From the NCBI RefSeq assembly GCF_033568475.1, contig NC_133123.1, positions 141,376,062 to 141,440,061 of the forward strand: a stretch of 64,000 bases of DNA, read 5' to 3'. Position 1 is the first letter of the stretch; each line of letters opens with the position of its first letter. This stretch comes from Henckelia pumila (taxonomy: Eukaryota; Streptophyta; Magnoliopsida; Lamiales; Gesneriaceae). Shown piece after piece: positions 41,012-53,000 of this stretch. Below the pieces are notes generated by a model. The model saw only the letters and a program-made list of their open reading frames with translations, was not told the origin of the DNA and did no database searches. The position numbers and the translations under genes are program-made.

Positions 41012-41971
41012 ATGGCCAAAAGTCCTAAACTTCGCCTCTCTTTTCTTAGTTCCTTACAAATATGTCGACCGAAGAATCCTACTTCATCGGTTAAAAACCC
41101 TGTACCTGCTGTTACGTACATTCTCTCCCCTGTCAATTCTAAGTCATTCGACATTCCTTACCCTGGTTATCCTAACCCTCCACCATCTACGCCATATCAG
41201 TCCAAGTCCAGAAGCAATACTGGAACATCAAAGATAGCGCCGTTCGAGTCTGAATGTCAATCAAAATCATGCACAATGCATGGAATGATCGACGATGAAT
41301 ATTCATTACAGGTTTTTTCCAAGACAAGAAGAGAATGTAAGGAGAAAATGCACAACTCCCCTATTTCAAGTGACTCTGAAGAGCGTGCTTGTCCTAATGC
41401 AACTTCCAGGATTGAAAAGAGAAAAGAAAAGACCACAAACAAGAAATCGATAGCTAGCATCAATACAACTACCACATCAGTCGACAGCAAAGAGACAGAC
41501 AGCCTATTTTCTTCTCCTCCGAGCTCCAACTCATCCCATAATTATAACTATATGTTGCAAACTATTATTGAGGAGGAAACCCTCAATCGAAGAAAGAAGC
41601 AGATAGTGCAGAAAAGTGTAAGAGCGCGAAGATTTAAGCGCTTTGGTTCAAAAGAATGGGAAGATGATGAAACGACAGTGCCCCTAGGTGAGTTTAAGGA
41701 AAAGAATATGACTTCACGGAGGATGGTTCTGGACATGACATCTGGAAAAGTAAATCAGAGTTTTGTCGTGGTGAAGAGGTCAGTTGATCCCTTTAAGGAT
41801 TTCAAGACATCAATGCTGGAAATGATTCTGGATAAACAGATTTTTCGACCCAAAGAATTGGAAGAGCTATTGATGAGCTTCCTTTCTCTCAATTCAAGAC
41901 TGCATCATGAAGTTATTATAGAGGCATTTACAGAGATTTGGAAGGAAGTGTATGGCGGATCATGGAACTAG
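41012..41971 (+). CDS. OVATE family protein (transcriptional repressor)
   Basis: Single-exon gene of 319 aa. The C-terminal 65-70 residues form the OVATE domain: SFVVVKRSVDPFKDFKTSML, then MILDKQIFRPKELEELLMSF, then NSRLHHEVIIEAFTEIWKEV. The N-terminal 245 residues are Ser/Lys-rich and look disordered, with a basic cluster RARRFKRFGSKEW before the domain. OVATE proteins are plant-specific nuclear repressors that work with TALE homeodomain and TRM proteins and influence organ shape and secondary walls. The absence of introns is normal for the family, and the start ATG gives the usual MAKSPKLRL-type opening. The length and long central linker suggest the OFP6-8 type of clade, but I did not assign an orthologue. 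Confidence 0.93.
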   Translation: MAKSPKLRLSFLSSLQICRPKNPTSSVKNPVPAVTYILSPVNSKSFDIPYPGYPNPPPSTPYQSKSRSNTGTSKIAPFESECQSKSCTMHGMIDDEYSLQVFSKTRRECKEKMHNSPISSDSEERACPNATSRIEKRKEKTTNKKSIASINTTTTSVDSKETDSLFSSPPSSNSSHNYNYMLQTIIEEETLNRRKKQIVQKSVRARRFKRFGSKEWEDDETTVPLGEFKEKNMTSRRMVLDMTSGKVNQSFVVVKRSVDPFKDFKTSMLEMILDKQIFRPKELEELLMSFLSLNSRLHHEVIIEAFTEIWKEVYGGSWN

Positions 41972-41979
41972 AGTGGAAT

Positions 41980-42540
41980 TTATATGGTGTAAGAATTCAT
42001 AGTATGTATGGCAGTATGTGTGATGAAGTGAGTACATTAATGTAAAGATCTGGATGTATGAGCGAATGAGTTGCTTTTTCATGTAAAAATGTGCGTATTC
42101 AAGGAAACAAAACGAGAGAAATCTGTGAGCACATAAATAATATTGAAAAAAGAAGGGGAGAAAAGTTATTATTACAATTTAATTTGCACAAAATTTCATT
42201 CATTAAGAACCAGGAAAACGACACGAGGTCGGGGAAAGGGTTATCCAACACCACATAAACTCCTTAGGAAATATGGATTCGAGGGGAATTGATCACCCCA
42301 AAATTCATCTTTCAACCATGATTTATAATAAATGAATGGATATATAAAAACTTAAGAATTACAAATTTTTTGAAAAAATAATAATTATAAATATCCTAGA
42401 ATAATAGTCACCAGAGGCAGCACTGTTCAAAATACATTACAAACTCACAAGAGATAATTTCTCGGTTCTAAATCTCAGGTGCATCAGATGCACGCATGAT
42501 TAAGCATTCATACATGTTGATACAAAATTAGATTAAAATG
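41980..42540. other. Convergent 3' intergenic region
   Basis: Holds the 3' flanks of the OVATE gene and of the minus-strand gene at 42548. No other feature was recognised. Confidence 0.5.
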
Positions 42541-42547
42541 AATGGCC

Positions 42548-45500
42548 TTACTCTTCAATACAATCAGAAACAGGAGATACCGTTGTACCTTCAAAAAATT
42601 TGACATGGCATAGTTCTCCGCCAGCTTCATCGGCAAACCTGATCTTTTTCCCCTCCCTGGGGGCAGCATTTTTGTAAGTATCTATGTTGTTTGGAGACAG
42701 TTTCTACGAGAAAAAGGAAATGTGATTAAGTCGGGGGATATCTGAATGCAAGAATACAACTACCGTGTCTTTGATTACTAAAAGCAAAATAATGGCTTCT
42801 TTTACATATGTAAATGATCCTATTTGCTTTTTGAAATAACCTTTAAAAATAACTTCAAATTTGACCCAAACGAATTTGCAGCAGTTGCATTTTAGGCTAA
42901 ATGCTTGAGATTGCCCAAACTGTTCGCAATGCATAATGTGAATTTCCATACTTGAATTGAAGCTATGAACAAAAAAATTATGGCAGAGGGTACAAACCAT
43001 TATTTTACAAAAGCGGTTGCAGTCCCTTGACATCATATTTAGCCACTTTGTCGCTGCTTCCTCGGTTTTTGTAACATTATCAATTACTAGTTTAACCTAC
43101 CAACCAAGGAAAAGAACATCACCATGTCAAAACTAGGGTGTATATCTGCTCCATGGAAGTGATACTCTTGCATTTTCAGACATCTAAAAAGTGCATATCA
43201 TCCAAAATTTAAAATGCATCACGTTCAGATAGCTCACAAAAACAATCCCATCGCATTTGCCCGACCATCTTTGATAAATTAGACTGAAATGAAGAACAAT
43301 TCAGTGATTTGATTTAAGTATTTAAATTACAATCTCGAACCCAAAATCAATCCCCCTGGATACATTAATATTCGGAATTTTTAGTGATGCTCATGTCAAT
43401 CAATTTTCTCCAGCATATTAACCCAAAAAAAATTTAGTACAGGGAAGTGAGTTGAGACAGATGTTACCTCGTCATTGTGTATACTGAGACAGATCAAGGT
43501 TCAACAAGGTAGAAAGAAAAAACAGTCTTTTTCGAGAAATATTTGTAACTTCTCATGGGCTCAAAGGTACTGGTGAAATATAGAATTTGATTGACAGAAG
43601 TCTAGGCAACCGTACTTTTAACTCATACATTTGTGACCCGAATTCTAATGAATCTGTCCAAAAAGTTAGTGATACAACATATGTGATGCAATTTTTAGTT
43701 ATTGTGAATTTTTGAATTTTTGGGAGGTCTGAGTGGTGCATTTTAAGTACAGGGATTTGAATTACAGTTCTGCATGGTGTCGTCGAGTGAACCATTACTC
43801 TAATCTAGTATTAAATATTCGATGTAGTTCTCTTCTCTACCATTGTTTTTACACGTCAAAGGTATTCCATGTAGATCTGGGTGTTCTCTGGCTTTTCGTC
43901 TTGTATATGGTCATTTTTGTCAAATGAATAAACATAAACAAGATGAGATATGTACCGAAAGGAGTGACTTGTTCAACTCAGGGATGATGGATGACAAGAG
44001 ATCAATGACAAAGTTGATCTTCACACACAAAGTAAATCCATTTGAAGACTGAAACCATATTCAGAAGAGTAAACTATAAGGCAAGTATTATGAAAGTTCC
44101 ATCTCTTCTGTACACACCATATGGTGGAATGTTCTTAAACTTCTATTTGACACATAAACTGCTAATCCATACGTAGTTTAGTGTTTGTGTATCCATTATA
44201 AATTTCCAAAAGTACACGTGATTTTAAGAAACTCGAGTGCCTAATTTCAATTAAAGCAAGACATCATTGTAAATAACATGATATTCTACATCAAAATCCT
44301 AGAGCTTAAGCATGGGATAAAAACAAGTGGGGCATAACTGAAATGTGCATTTGGAATCAACAGAAACGGAAGTTGCTAAAAACTGAAATTTAGTGCAGTG
44401 ACAAAGAGTGACACGTCCTTAAGAACCTAAAAATGAAGCATACATACCTCATCTGCGTCATTCTTCAAGGAAGCATTGCGATATGCTTCAAATAGTAATT
44501 TTTGTTCCACAATGTCCTTCATGGACTTCAACTCGCTCATTAGCTTCCCGGCAAGTGACTCAATGTCATGCATCTGCCGCTGTGAGAATACAATAGCACT
44601 TTCAGAACAGTGTTTGATGGATGCACATCCAGAACTAAGGTTAGGTAGGCTGCGTGAAATACGAGAACTCTCGTCATTGCGCTGGGTTTTCTTTGATTTC
44701 TGTACGATTTCTCTGGGATTTGTGACAACTTTTCTTCGGCTGAATTTCCCAGGGCCTGTGCGAACATAAAAAATAAAATGCTGGATGTCTAGAGATGAAG
44801 CATTATTCTCAGTTAGAAAGTGACAAATTTCCAAATGTTAGTATGTGTAAATCGTTGAACTACTTTCTTAGTGCAACTAAAAGATGCCATTGTTATGAAA
44901 GTTAAAACTTCCTTTAGTGAAAAGGGAAAGGATGGAGAAAAAATGATATGATATGAAATGCATTATGTGCATCTTTATTCTGAAAACAAGCCCACCAAAC
45001 ATGACATATTTATGTTTGCAGAGTATATAGAACCTTTTCCCCAAGAGCATCTAATAGAAAAAAGATGCAAGATAGTCCACGTCAGACAATCATTAAAAGT
45101 CCTGGAAAAATGACAGTGCCATGCAAAATTTTGCTTCACATGCAAGTCTTCCGAAATGGGTCTATGTTGACCAAAGCCACTCAATAAAACAGAGTTCTTC
45201 GACCCGAAAATGCCAGAACATTACAAAGAAAACATCATCGGAACATTTGTGCATTTCACTTACTGAATTTCTTAGCATCATTGTAGAGATCAATTGATTC
45301 CATCGCCAAGCACAATTTCTCTTGAGTAGATGGAGAGATAGCCTAAACATTTAAATCATGAATTTAAAATGGTTCCACCGAGTATATTGAAACTGAAATC
45401 TCATACAAAAAACTATATTTAACCTTCCGTGTTGAAAGGAGTCTTTCAGGATGCTGATGTTGCTCTGGAGTTGAATGCACGTAAGAACCACCATAAGCTT

Positions 45501-46725
45501 TGTTTTCTGGAGATGAATCCTGCCTTTTCAGATAATCATTTTGCTTTTCTGGAAAGTCCAGCTCATCTTTCTCCTTTGAGATGTTAATATTGATTTCATG
45601 ATTAAGTCCCATGCCGCCAACGTTATTATCATCAGCCATATCAGAAATGTGAATGCCAGAACTGTTGCTTGGGTATGGTATCTCTTCCATGCTGGATTGA
45701 CAAAGCACATCCGAACTCCAATCCTCGGAAGGTTCACTTCTGCAAGAAAGTGCCCTTCCAACCTCGTTTCGGCTCTCAAATGTTGGAGGCAAAACTAGAA
45801 ACTCTGGACAACTCAAATCCAGATTTTCTTCCTTGACGCGCACTCTATCCAATGGAACAGTCATACATGTAGGCTCAATACCCTCCAAGTGTTCATATGA
45901 GATCTCGTTAGTGAGACAACTTTGACATTCTTTCGCAGGCAATAGTGGCTCTCTATTTTCACTCTGAACCACCTCCAAAAATTTGTTCGGCACTACACCA
46001 CAATAACTCGATCCTTTATCATGGTCAATAGATAAACAGTCGGCAAAAGAAGTGCTTTGGCATCCTAATTGTGCAGCTTCTGGGGCCTCGGATTTGACGT
46101 GAACTACTGGAACTCTTTCATGTACGATTAGAAGGGAGTCTTCAGACACTAGATTCTGTTCAGATTTTACAGCAAAGGCAATGGTTGAAGACATAGAAAA
46201 ATTTCCATTCACACGTTTTCTTTTGGCATTTGAGTTCTTTGGGAAGTTTGATTTCAACCTAATAAGGGGCTCATCAAGGTCAGATTCATCTTGCAGTTTC
46301 TTTTCGTCTTCATTAGCTTTAACTGAATGCAGACCAAAGTAACTAGATTTCTTTCTCTTTGCTTTGGAACTCTGTTTAAGCTGTTCCAAAGTGGTGTCAT
46401 CATCCAAATCACTCCCCATATCATTATCGGAACATGGAGTAAAGTTGTCACTTCTAGGTTTTATTTCACTTAATTTTCTTTCAGCCTTTGACAAACATGA
46501 CATTCTGCTTTTCATTTGGTCAGAGTCAAGCATTGAATCTTTATCTGTATTGAGTGAATCAATTGTACATGGTCGTATGAGTTTTTTGGAATCTTCACTC
46601 TTGCATACATCAGTTAGACTCTTGAATGAAAGAGCTGGCCTTCTATGGGAATCTATGTTGCAAACTTTTATTTCCACACCACTCCTAATAGTTCGGATAA
46701 AATGATCATAGCCTGAAGAATCCAT
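42548..46725 (-). CDS. Plant protein of 647 aa, not recognised, with a KIRF motif
   Basis: Five exons on the minus strand join in phase: 46725-45424, 45342-45264, 44755-44448, 43096-42998 and 42703-42548. All introns are GT-AG; total 647 aa. The first 434 residues (exon 1) are hydrophilic, Ser/Asp/Lys-rich and likely disordered, with nuclear-signal-like clusters SKAKRKKS and NAKRKRVN. Exons 2-4 carry the more conserved-looking part: SPSTQEKLCLAMESIDLYND, a helical QRQMHDIESLAGKLMSELK segment, and KWLNMMSRDCNRFCKIM. The last exon has GKKIRFADEAGGELCHVKFF, in which KIRF fits the RVxF docking motif for protein phosphatase 1. I recognise no named family. The basic clusters and E2F-like promoter sites suggest a nuclear, perhaps cell-cycle-linked protein; this is inference. 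Confidence 0.85.
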
Positions 46726-46729
46726 TGTT

Positions 46730-47800
46730 GCAGCGAAACTATTTTGCTACCTTGTGAATATACAGAATCAGCAAAAAATATGATGGACCAGCAATCAATT
46801 TCCAAGAACAGGGTAACAAATCTGATCACAAAGAAAAGTCAAAGTTAAGCTTTTGTGTATGAAAATAACCACTGAAACTTGTTCCAAAAAAAAAAAAAAC
46901 ATAATAGTAATGAAACAAATTTGAAGCAAACACATACTTTCAACAAAGTCTTTATACATCTGGGTATGTACTTTTGAACTAATGAAGTGCTACAAGAAAA
47001 GCTTCTTAAAGAACGTTTCCAACAAAAAAGCAAGCTAACACTCGAAAATCGAAATAGAACCAATCAAAGTAACGAACCAGTAGAAGAAATCTCAACAGAA
47101 ATAGAAACTAAAAAATGATGGAACACGAGATCAGGAGAAAAGACACTACAAGTTAAACATAGAGCGCGGATACTCACGATTCATTTCATAAATCACCTCG
47201 GGATTTAAACTTTAATAAGCTAACCTCGAAAGAAAATTTTCAACGAGTAAAAACAACATGCATATGTTTTATTTACACAGCCCGATGAATGATTTTCGAT
47301 TACAATCAAAGGATCGAATACGTATTTCAGATTAGGGCATTTGTCAACGTCAAATCACCCAAATTCAGTAACTAACGAACAAATTTCAAAAATATAAAAT
47401 TCTCCAAGCTCAATTGCTGACATTGCCACGCACTATGAGAAATGGCTAATTTCAAAGCAACTATTTTTTTTTTTCGGAAATAGCTTGCGCTGCATAAGAG
47501 TATATAATACTTCAAAATAAAATCCAAGTTATGTAACCTTTGCACTCAAGCACCGCCCACCGTCCTCCTCCAAGTCATGTAGCTAGATCTCTAGATTCCG
47601 CCGCCCCTTATCTGCAAAAAACAAAAAAACGAAATCAGCAGCCAAGTTCCGATTCGCATAAAACGCACAAATAAATTTCAACGCAGATCCAAACAAAACA
47701 AGTCTCACCCTTCCTCGAAACCTCAAAAAAATCAGCCGCTTACAAGGAGGAACAGGGAGGGAAGGAGCTGGATTTCAGTGACAAAGTAATTACGTAGTTA
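46730..47800 (-). promoter_or_regulatory. Probable 5' leader, leader intron and promoter of the 647-aa gene
   Basis: No coding frame of note. A likely leader exon lies at about 47530-47780, with GC content above the surroundings (CACCGCCCACCGTCCTCC), and a splice donor may lie near 47520. The interval up to 46730 would then be a leader intron. Its boundaries are not fixed. Confidence 0.4.
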
Positions 47801-47810
47801 GTATTTATCT

Positions 47811-47831
47811 GGCGCCATCGTTTGGCGGGAA
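47811..47831 (-). promoter_or_regulatory. E2F-like sites upstream of the 647-aa gene
   Basis: GGCGCCA (47811-47817) and TTTGGCGGGAA (47821-47831) are close matches to E2F binding sites, a few bases apart. They lie just upstream of the presumed leader exon. Together with the dUTPase site, they are the only two such clusters I noticed in the gene-rich core. Confidence 0.6.
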
Positions 47832-48330
47832 CATGTTTTTCTTTTTTTTTCGTTTTTTGGTTACTATTTTGATATCTTTATTTTGGTTGCTATTAATTTC
47901 AAGCGGCCGCAGCGCGTAGCCTTGTTTTTATCTTTATTATTATTATTTTATTAATTTTAAAGTGTCATCATTGTTAATCTCGGTCTCTAATTTGGTTTTA
48001 TTATTACCACGGATGCGGGATAATTCATTAAAATATTCCTCAAGTTTCAACTGAGTTTCGATAATATCTCTTAAGTTTTTTTGGGGCCATTTATATCCCT
48101 CATGTTTTGAAAATTATCCCAAATTCATCCTCGCCGTCAATTTTTCTGTTATTTGTAACGGATCTATCACGTGTGCATCATTTTTGCTCAACTTAAACTA
48201 GGTTTTTTTATTTGGGGGCACGGTTTCCCATGTTTTACTTTTTAAAACATTTTGTTAATTATATAATTTATAAAAAAATATTATATTATATATTATTTTT
48301 GTTATCAAAATTTTATGTATTTTTTTTCTA

Positions 48331-49303
48331 AAAACTTTCATTTTTTTGTTTTGATTTTTGACTCGATAATAAAAAAAAAAAAATTAGGAAGACAAAAAAA
48401 ATTCTAATATAATTTTTTGAAAAATTATATAATTACAATCGAACAAAAATAAAATTGTTGCTATTCCTTGAATATATTAAATGCATTCATTAATAATTAT
48501 AGTACAATAAATATATATTGTTGAATTAATTTGGAAGAAAAAATATTTTATTTTGAATTTTTTTAGTAATATTATAATAATTTTACTGTTTGATAAATAT
48601 ATAATTTTTTTTGTCTAAATTTGAGATATTTGAACAAGATTAAAAAAATATAAAAACTTTCATTTTTTTTTTGTTTTGATTTTTGACTCGATAATCATCA
48701 AAAAAATATTTCAGGAAGACAAAAACAATTCTAATATAATTTTTTGAAAAAATATATAATTACAATCGAACAAAAATAAAATTTTTGCTATTCCTTGAAT
48801 ATATTAAATGCATTCATTAATAATTATAGTATAATAAATATATCTTGTTGAATTAATTTGGAAGCAAAAATATTTTATTTTGAATTTTTTAGTAATATTG
48901 TTATAATTTTACTATTTGTTAAATATATAAAAATTTTCGTCTAAATTTGAGGTATTTGAACAAGATTGAAAAAATATAAAAACTTCATTTTTTTGTTTTG
49001 ATTTTTGACTCGATAATCATCAAAAAAATATTTCAGGAAGACAAAAAAATTCTAATATAATTTTTTGGAAAAATATATAATTACAATCGAACAAAAATAA
49101 AATTGTTTCTATTCCTTAAATATATTAAATGCATTCATTAATAATTATAGTACAATAAATATATCTTGTTGAATTAATTTGGAAGCAAAAATATTTTATT
49201 TTGAATTTTTTTTAGTAATATTGTAATAATTTTACTGTTTGATAAATATATAAAAAATTTCGTCTAAATTTGAGGTATTTGAACAAGATTGAAAAAATAT
49301 AAA
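48331..49303. repeat. Three tandem units of about 324 bp in the left foldback arm
   Basis: The marker TTTTGACTCGATAAT occurs at about 48356, 48681 and 49004. Each unit continues through GAAGACAAAAA, ATTACAATCGAACAAAAATA and ATGCATTCATTAATAATTAT. The right arm of the element has a single, inverted copy, so the expansion happened in the left arm only. Confidence 0.88.
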
Positions 49304-49587
49304 TTTGGATTTTAGAAAAACACTTATTTTAATTTAATTAAGTCTTTTTAAAAATTTTACAAGATCCATCCAAACACACTAAAAACCGTAAAATACTTTT
49401 TTTAAAAAAAATAATAATAAGAATTTTTTATACTTTATATTCTTAATCCAAACCCATACATTTATTTGTTTTCAATTGTGTTAAAAAATTCTTTAATCAA
49501 AATAAACATTTTTTTATCAAACCCCTTTTTAAATATATAAAATTTATATTTAATTTCTACTACAATTTTTTATTCAAATTTGATATT

Positions 49588-50022
49588 TGATAGGTTACAC
49601 CTAAAAATTCAACTGGGCCTGAGCCCAATCATGAAGGTCCACTCCGAATATTTTTAAGGCCCAAGCTTATTTAAATATTATATATATTTAATTCAAGCAG
49701 GCCCTAAATTCTACAAAAGCCCATAAGAGGCTCAAGCCCACAAGGCTCTCCAAATATCTATAAATAGCTCAAGTCACCTCATTATTAAGGTACACACTTT
49801 CTTAAGCAATATATCGCTCTACTCTCGATTATTATTCCTTGAGTAATAACTGACTTGAGCGTCGGAGTGCCTTCGCCGGGAACCCTTCCGGCTCCTCTGA
49901 TTTTGTTTTGTGACGTAGGAACAACCCACTGAAGATCTCCATCGAGAACATACAAGGACTTACTGATACTCCGGACTTTGCGGAAGCAACGTGTCACATA
50001 CAAGTGATTTTTGGCTACATCA
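49588..50022 (+). repeat. 5' LTR of the gypsy element
   Basis: Begins TGATAGGTTACACC and ends TTTGGCTACATCA, 435 bp, with a TATA box (CTATAAATAG) at about 49757-49766. The same length and sequence recur at 59482-59916. Confidence 0.93.
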
Positions 50023-50083
50023 GCTTGGCGCCGTCTGTGGGAAACTGTTCATTACGTCATTGAGAACACATATTACTTCAAAA

Positions 50084-53000
50084 ATGTCTCAAGGAAATAT
50101 TAACAATGGAAACGCACCGCAGAGTATTACTCTCACCCGTGAAGACTTGACCGCGCTAATGGAAAACACAGCCGCACTCGCAGCAAAAGATGCAGTTGCT
50201 CAGTACCTAGAAACTCGCAAGCGCAAAAGCAGCAAGAAAAAGGCTCAGACTGAAGGCTCGTCATCTCTTGACCCTAATAACGGAGACCTAAATAAAGATA
50301 AATCTAAAGTGAATGATAAAGATCAAGGGGGGACCAAGAAAAATACTACTCAGAAAGACGGTGAAGCAAGTGTTCACACAGTTCATGACATTTCTGGCGA
50401 AAACAAGATCACTAATCCAGCTCGGAAGGATGGATCTCGCACACATGTAACTGGAGAGAATATTTCCGCAATTTTGCCGTCACGCCGAAGCCCCTTCACT
50501 GATGACATATTATCTGAAGCATTACCAAAGGGAGTCAAAATCCCCAGCTTACCTGAGTTCGATGGAACGAGTGACCCCCAAGACCATATTGACAAATTCT
50601 ACGCGAAAGCGGATTTGTATGATATCACAGATGCTGCATACTGCAAAATTTTCCGAACAACATTATCAGGAAGAGCGCTCACATGGTTCAACAAGTTACC
50701 CTCCGGATCTATTGCCAATTTGGAGCAACTTACTGACTGCTTCATCCAGCAATTCTCAATTAACAAAAAATACCCAAAAACAGCAGCATATTTGTTCACA
50801 GTCATTCAAAAAGAAGGAGAATGTCTGAGGGACTATGTTCGGCGATTTACTCATGCGGTGCACGAAGTCTTACATGTGAACCATGATTTGTTAGCCGGAA
50901 TAATGCAGCAAAACTTGCGTCATCGGAAGTTCAAGGAATCAATAGCGGGAAGGCCGCCCAAAAACCTAGAGGAATTACTGGAAAGAGCTGAGAAATACAT
51001 TCGGGTTGAAGAATCTATTGAACCACACTACCTGAATAAAAGAAAGAGAGAAGAAGATAAACCAGATATTAGAAAGCGAGACGAGAAGCGAACAGCACAG
51101 AGCCCCCGTCTCCAGAATACACCCCTCAATGCACGTCTGACCGATATACTGGTAGTGGCTGAAAAACAAGGATTGTTACGTCCCCCTCGCCCAATGCAGA
51201 ATAACCCAAAGCGCCTACGTTCGGAAAAGTATTGTCATTTTCATAAAGATAAAGGCCATACTACAGAAGATTGCTTCAGTTTGCGAGCAGAAATTGAAAA
51301 ACTCATAAAGCGCGGACATTTGGGGAATTTCGTGGACAAGTCCCGCGGTGAAAAACGAGACGACAGGCGTCGGGACGAACAACCAAAACATGACTATCAA
51401 AAGCGCCATGACGAAATTGGGAAACAGCATGAACGAGCGGATGAAAATTTGCCCTCGGGAGGGGTAATCGCCGTAATCACTGGGGGGCCTGCTTGTGGCG
51501 ACTCGAACAATGCAAGAAAAGCTCTTCTGCGAGCAGCAAAAGGAACCAACAATTTATCCAGCCCCACATCCTTGTCAATATGTGAAGTTGAAACCATCCA
51601 AGATGGATTATCATTCAGTGACAAAGATCTGGAGAACCCTCGGGGTGCCCATAATGATGCTTTAATCATCTCAGCCACAATCTCCAATTTTTGGGTAAAG
51701 AAAATTCTAGTGGATTCTGGAAGTTCGGCCGACATAATTTTTCATAATGCATTCGTAAAGTTGGGTATTAGTAATGCACAGTTAACTCCAGTGAACACTC
51801 CACTAGTCGGATTTTCCGGAGAAATAGTTGAAGCTTTGGGAGAGGTAATGCTTCCTCTATCCTTGGGTTCTTACCCCAAGCGGTCTACTAAAATGGTGAA
51901 ATTCCTTGTGGTAAAAGCTTCATCTGCGTACAATGTGATATTGGGACGACCAAGTCTCAATATATTCCAAGCCATCGGATCGACATATCATATGAAGCTG
52001 AAGTTTCCGACGCCAGGAGGAGTAGGAGAAGCCCTTGGTGATCATCGTCTAGCTAGAGAGTGTCATGTAGTGACTCTGCGGGGTTCGTCAGAAAATCGGA
52101 AAAGACAAGTCTCTAGCGAGGAAAAACCACCAAAACCCAAAAAGCTTTTGCGTGAAAACGGAATTCATTTGGTGGATGAAGAAGCTGAGAGCAAAGAGAG
52201 AATAACAGCAACTGAAACTCTGAAACATGTGGCAATCATTCCAACTGATCCCAAGAAAACCCTAAAGATTGGGACCGAATTACCTCCTGAGCTGGAAGAG
52301 AAGTTGAAAAATTTTCTTGGTCGCAATCTGGACGTGTTTGCTTGGGGTGATGAGCATCTGCCAGGAATACCTCATGAATATGCGCTTCATCACCTCCGTG
52401 TTGATCCGAAAATGAGACCGGTGAAGCAAAAGAAAAGAGCATTTGGTCCAGAGAAAAATCGGCATATAGCCGCGGAAGTGGAGAAACTCTTAGTGGCAAA
52501 GTACATCAGGCCAGTTTCATACCCAGATTGGCTTGCAAATGTGGTTTTAGTACCAAAACCTGGAGGAAAGTGGCGTTTGTGTATAGATTTCACTGATCTC
52601 AACAAAGCATGCCCCAAAGATCCGTTTCCACTCCCTCGAATTGACTTGTTAGTCGATTCGACAGCAGGATGCGAGCTGCTCACTTTTCTTGATGCATATC
52701 AAGGATACAATCAGATCGGCCTAGCGCCAGAAGACCGAGAAAAAGCAAGTTTCATCACTGATCGAGGAATTTATTGTTATGATGTAATGCCGTTTGGTCT
52801 GAAAAATGCTGGAGCTACCTATCAGCGTTTGGTAAATAGCATGTTCGAACAATTGATCGGGCGTAACATGGAAGTTTATATAGATGACATGCTCGTCAAA
52901 AGTATTCAAGCATCTAATCATTTGGAAGATCTTGAGGAATGTTTCAGTATACTCAGAAAATACAGGATGAAACTTAATCCGGATAAATGCACTTTTGGTG

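Noticed and set aside
48331-49303. Regular direct repeats considered as a CRISPR array
   Set aside because: Unit length of about 324 bp, no unique spacers, and a eukaryotic context; it is a tandem expansion inside a foldback arm.
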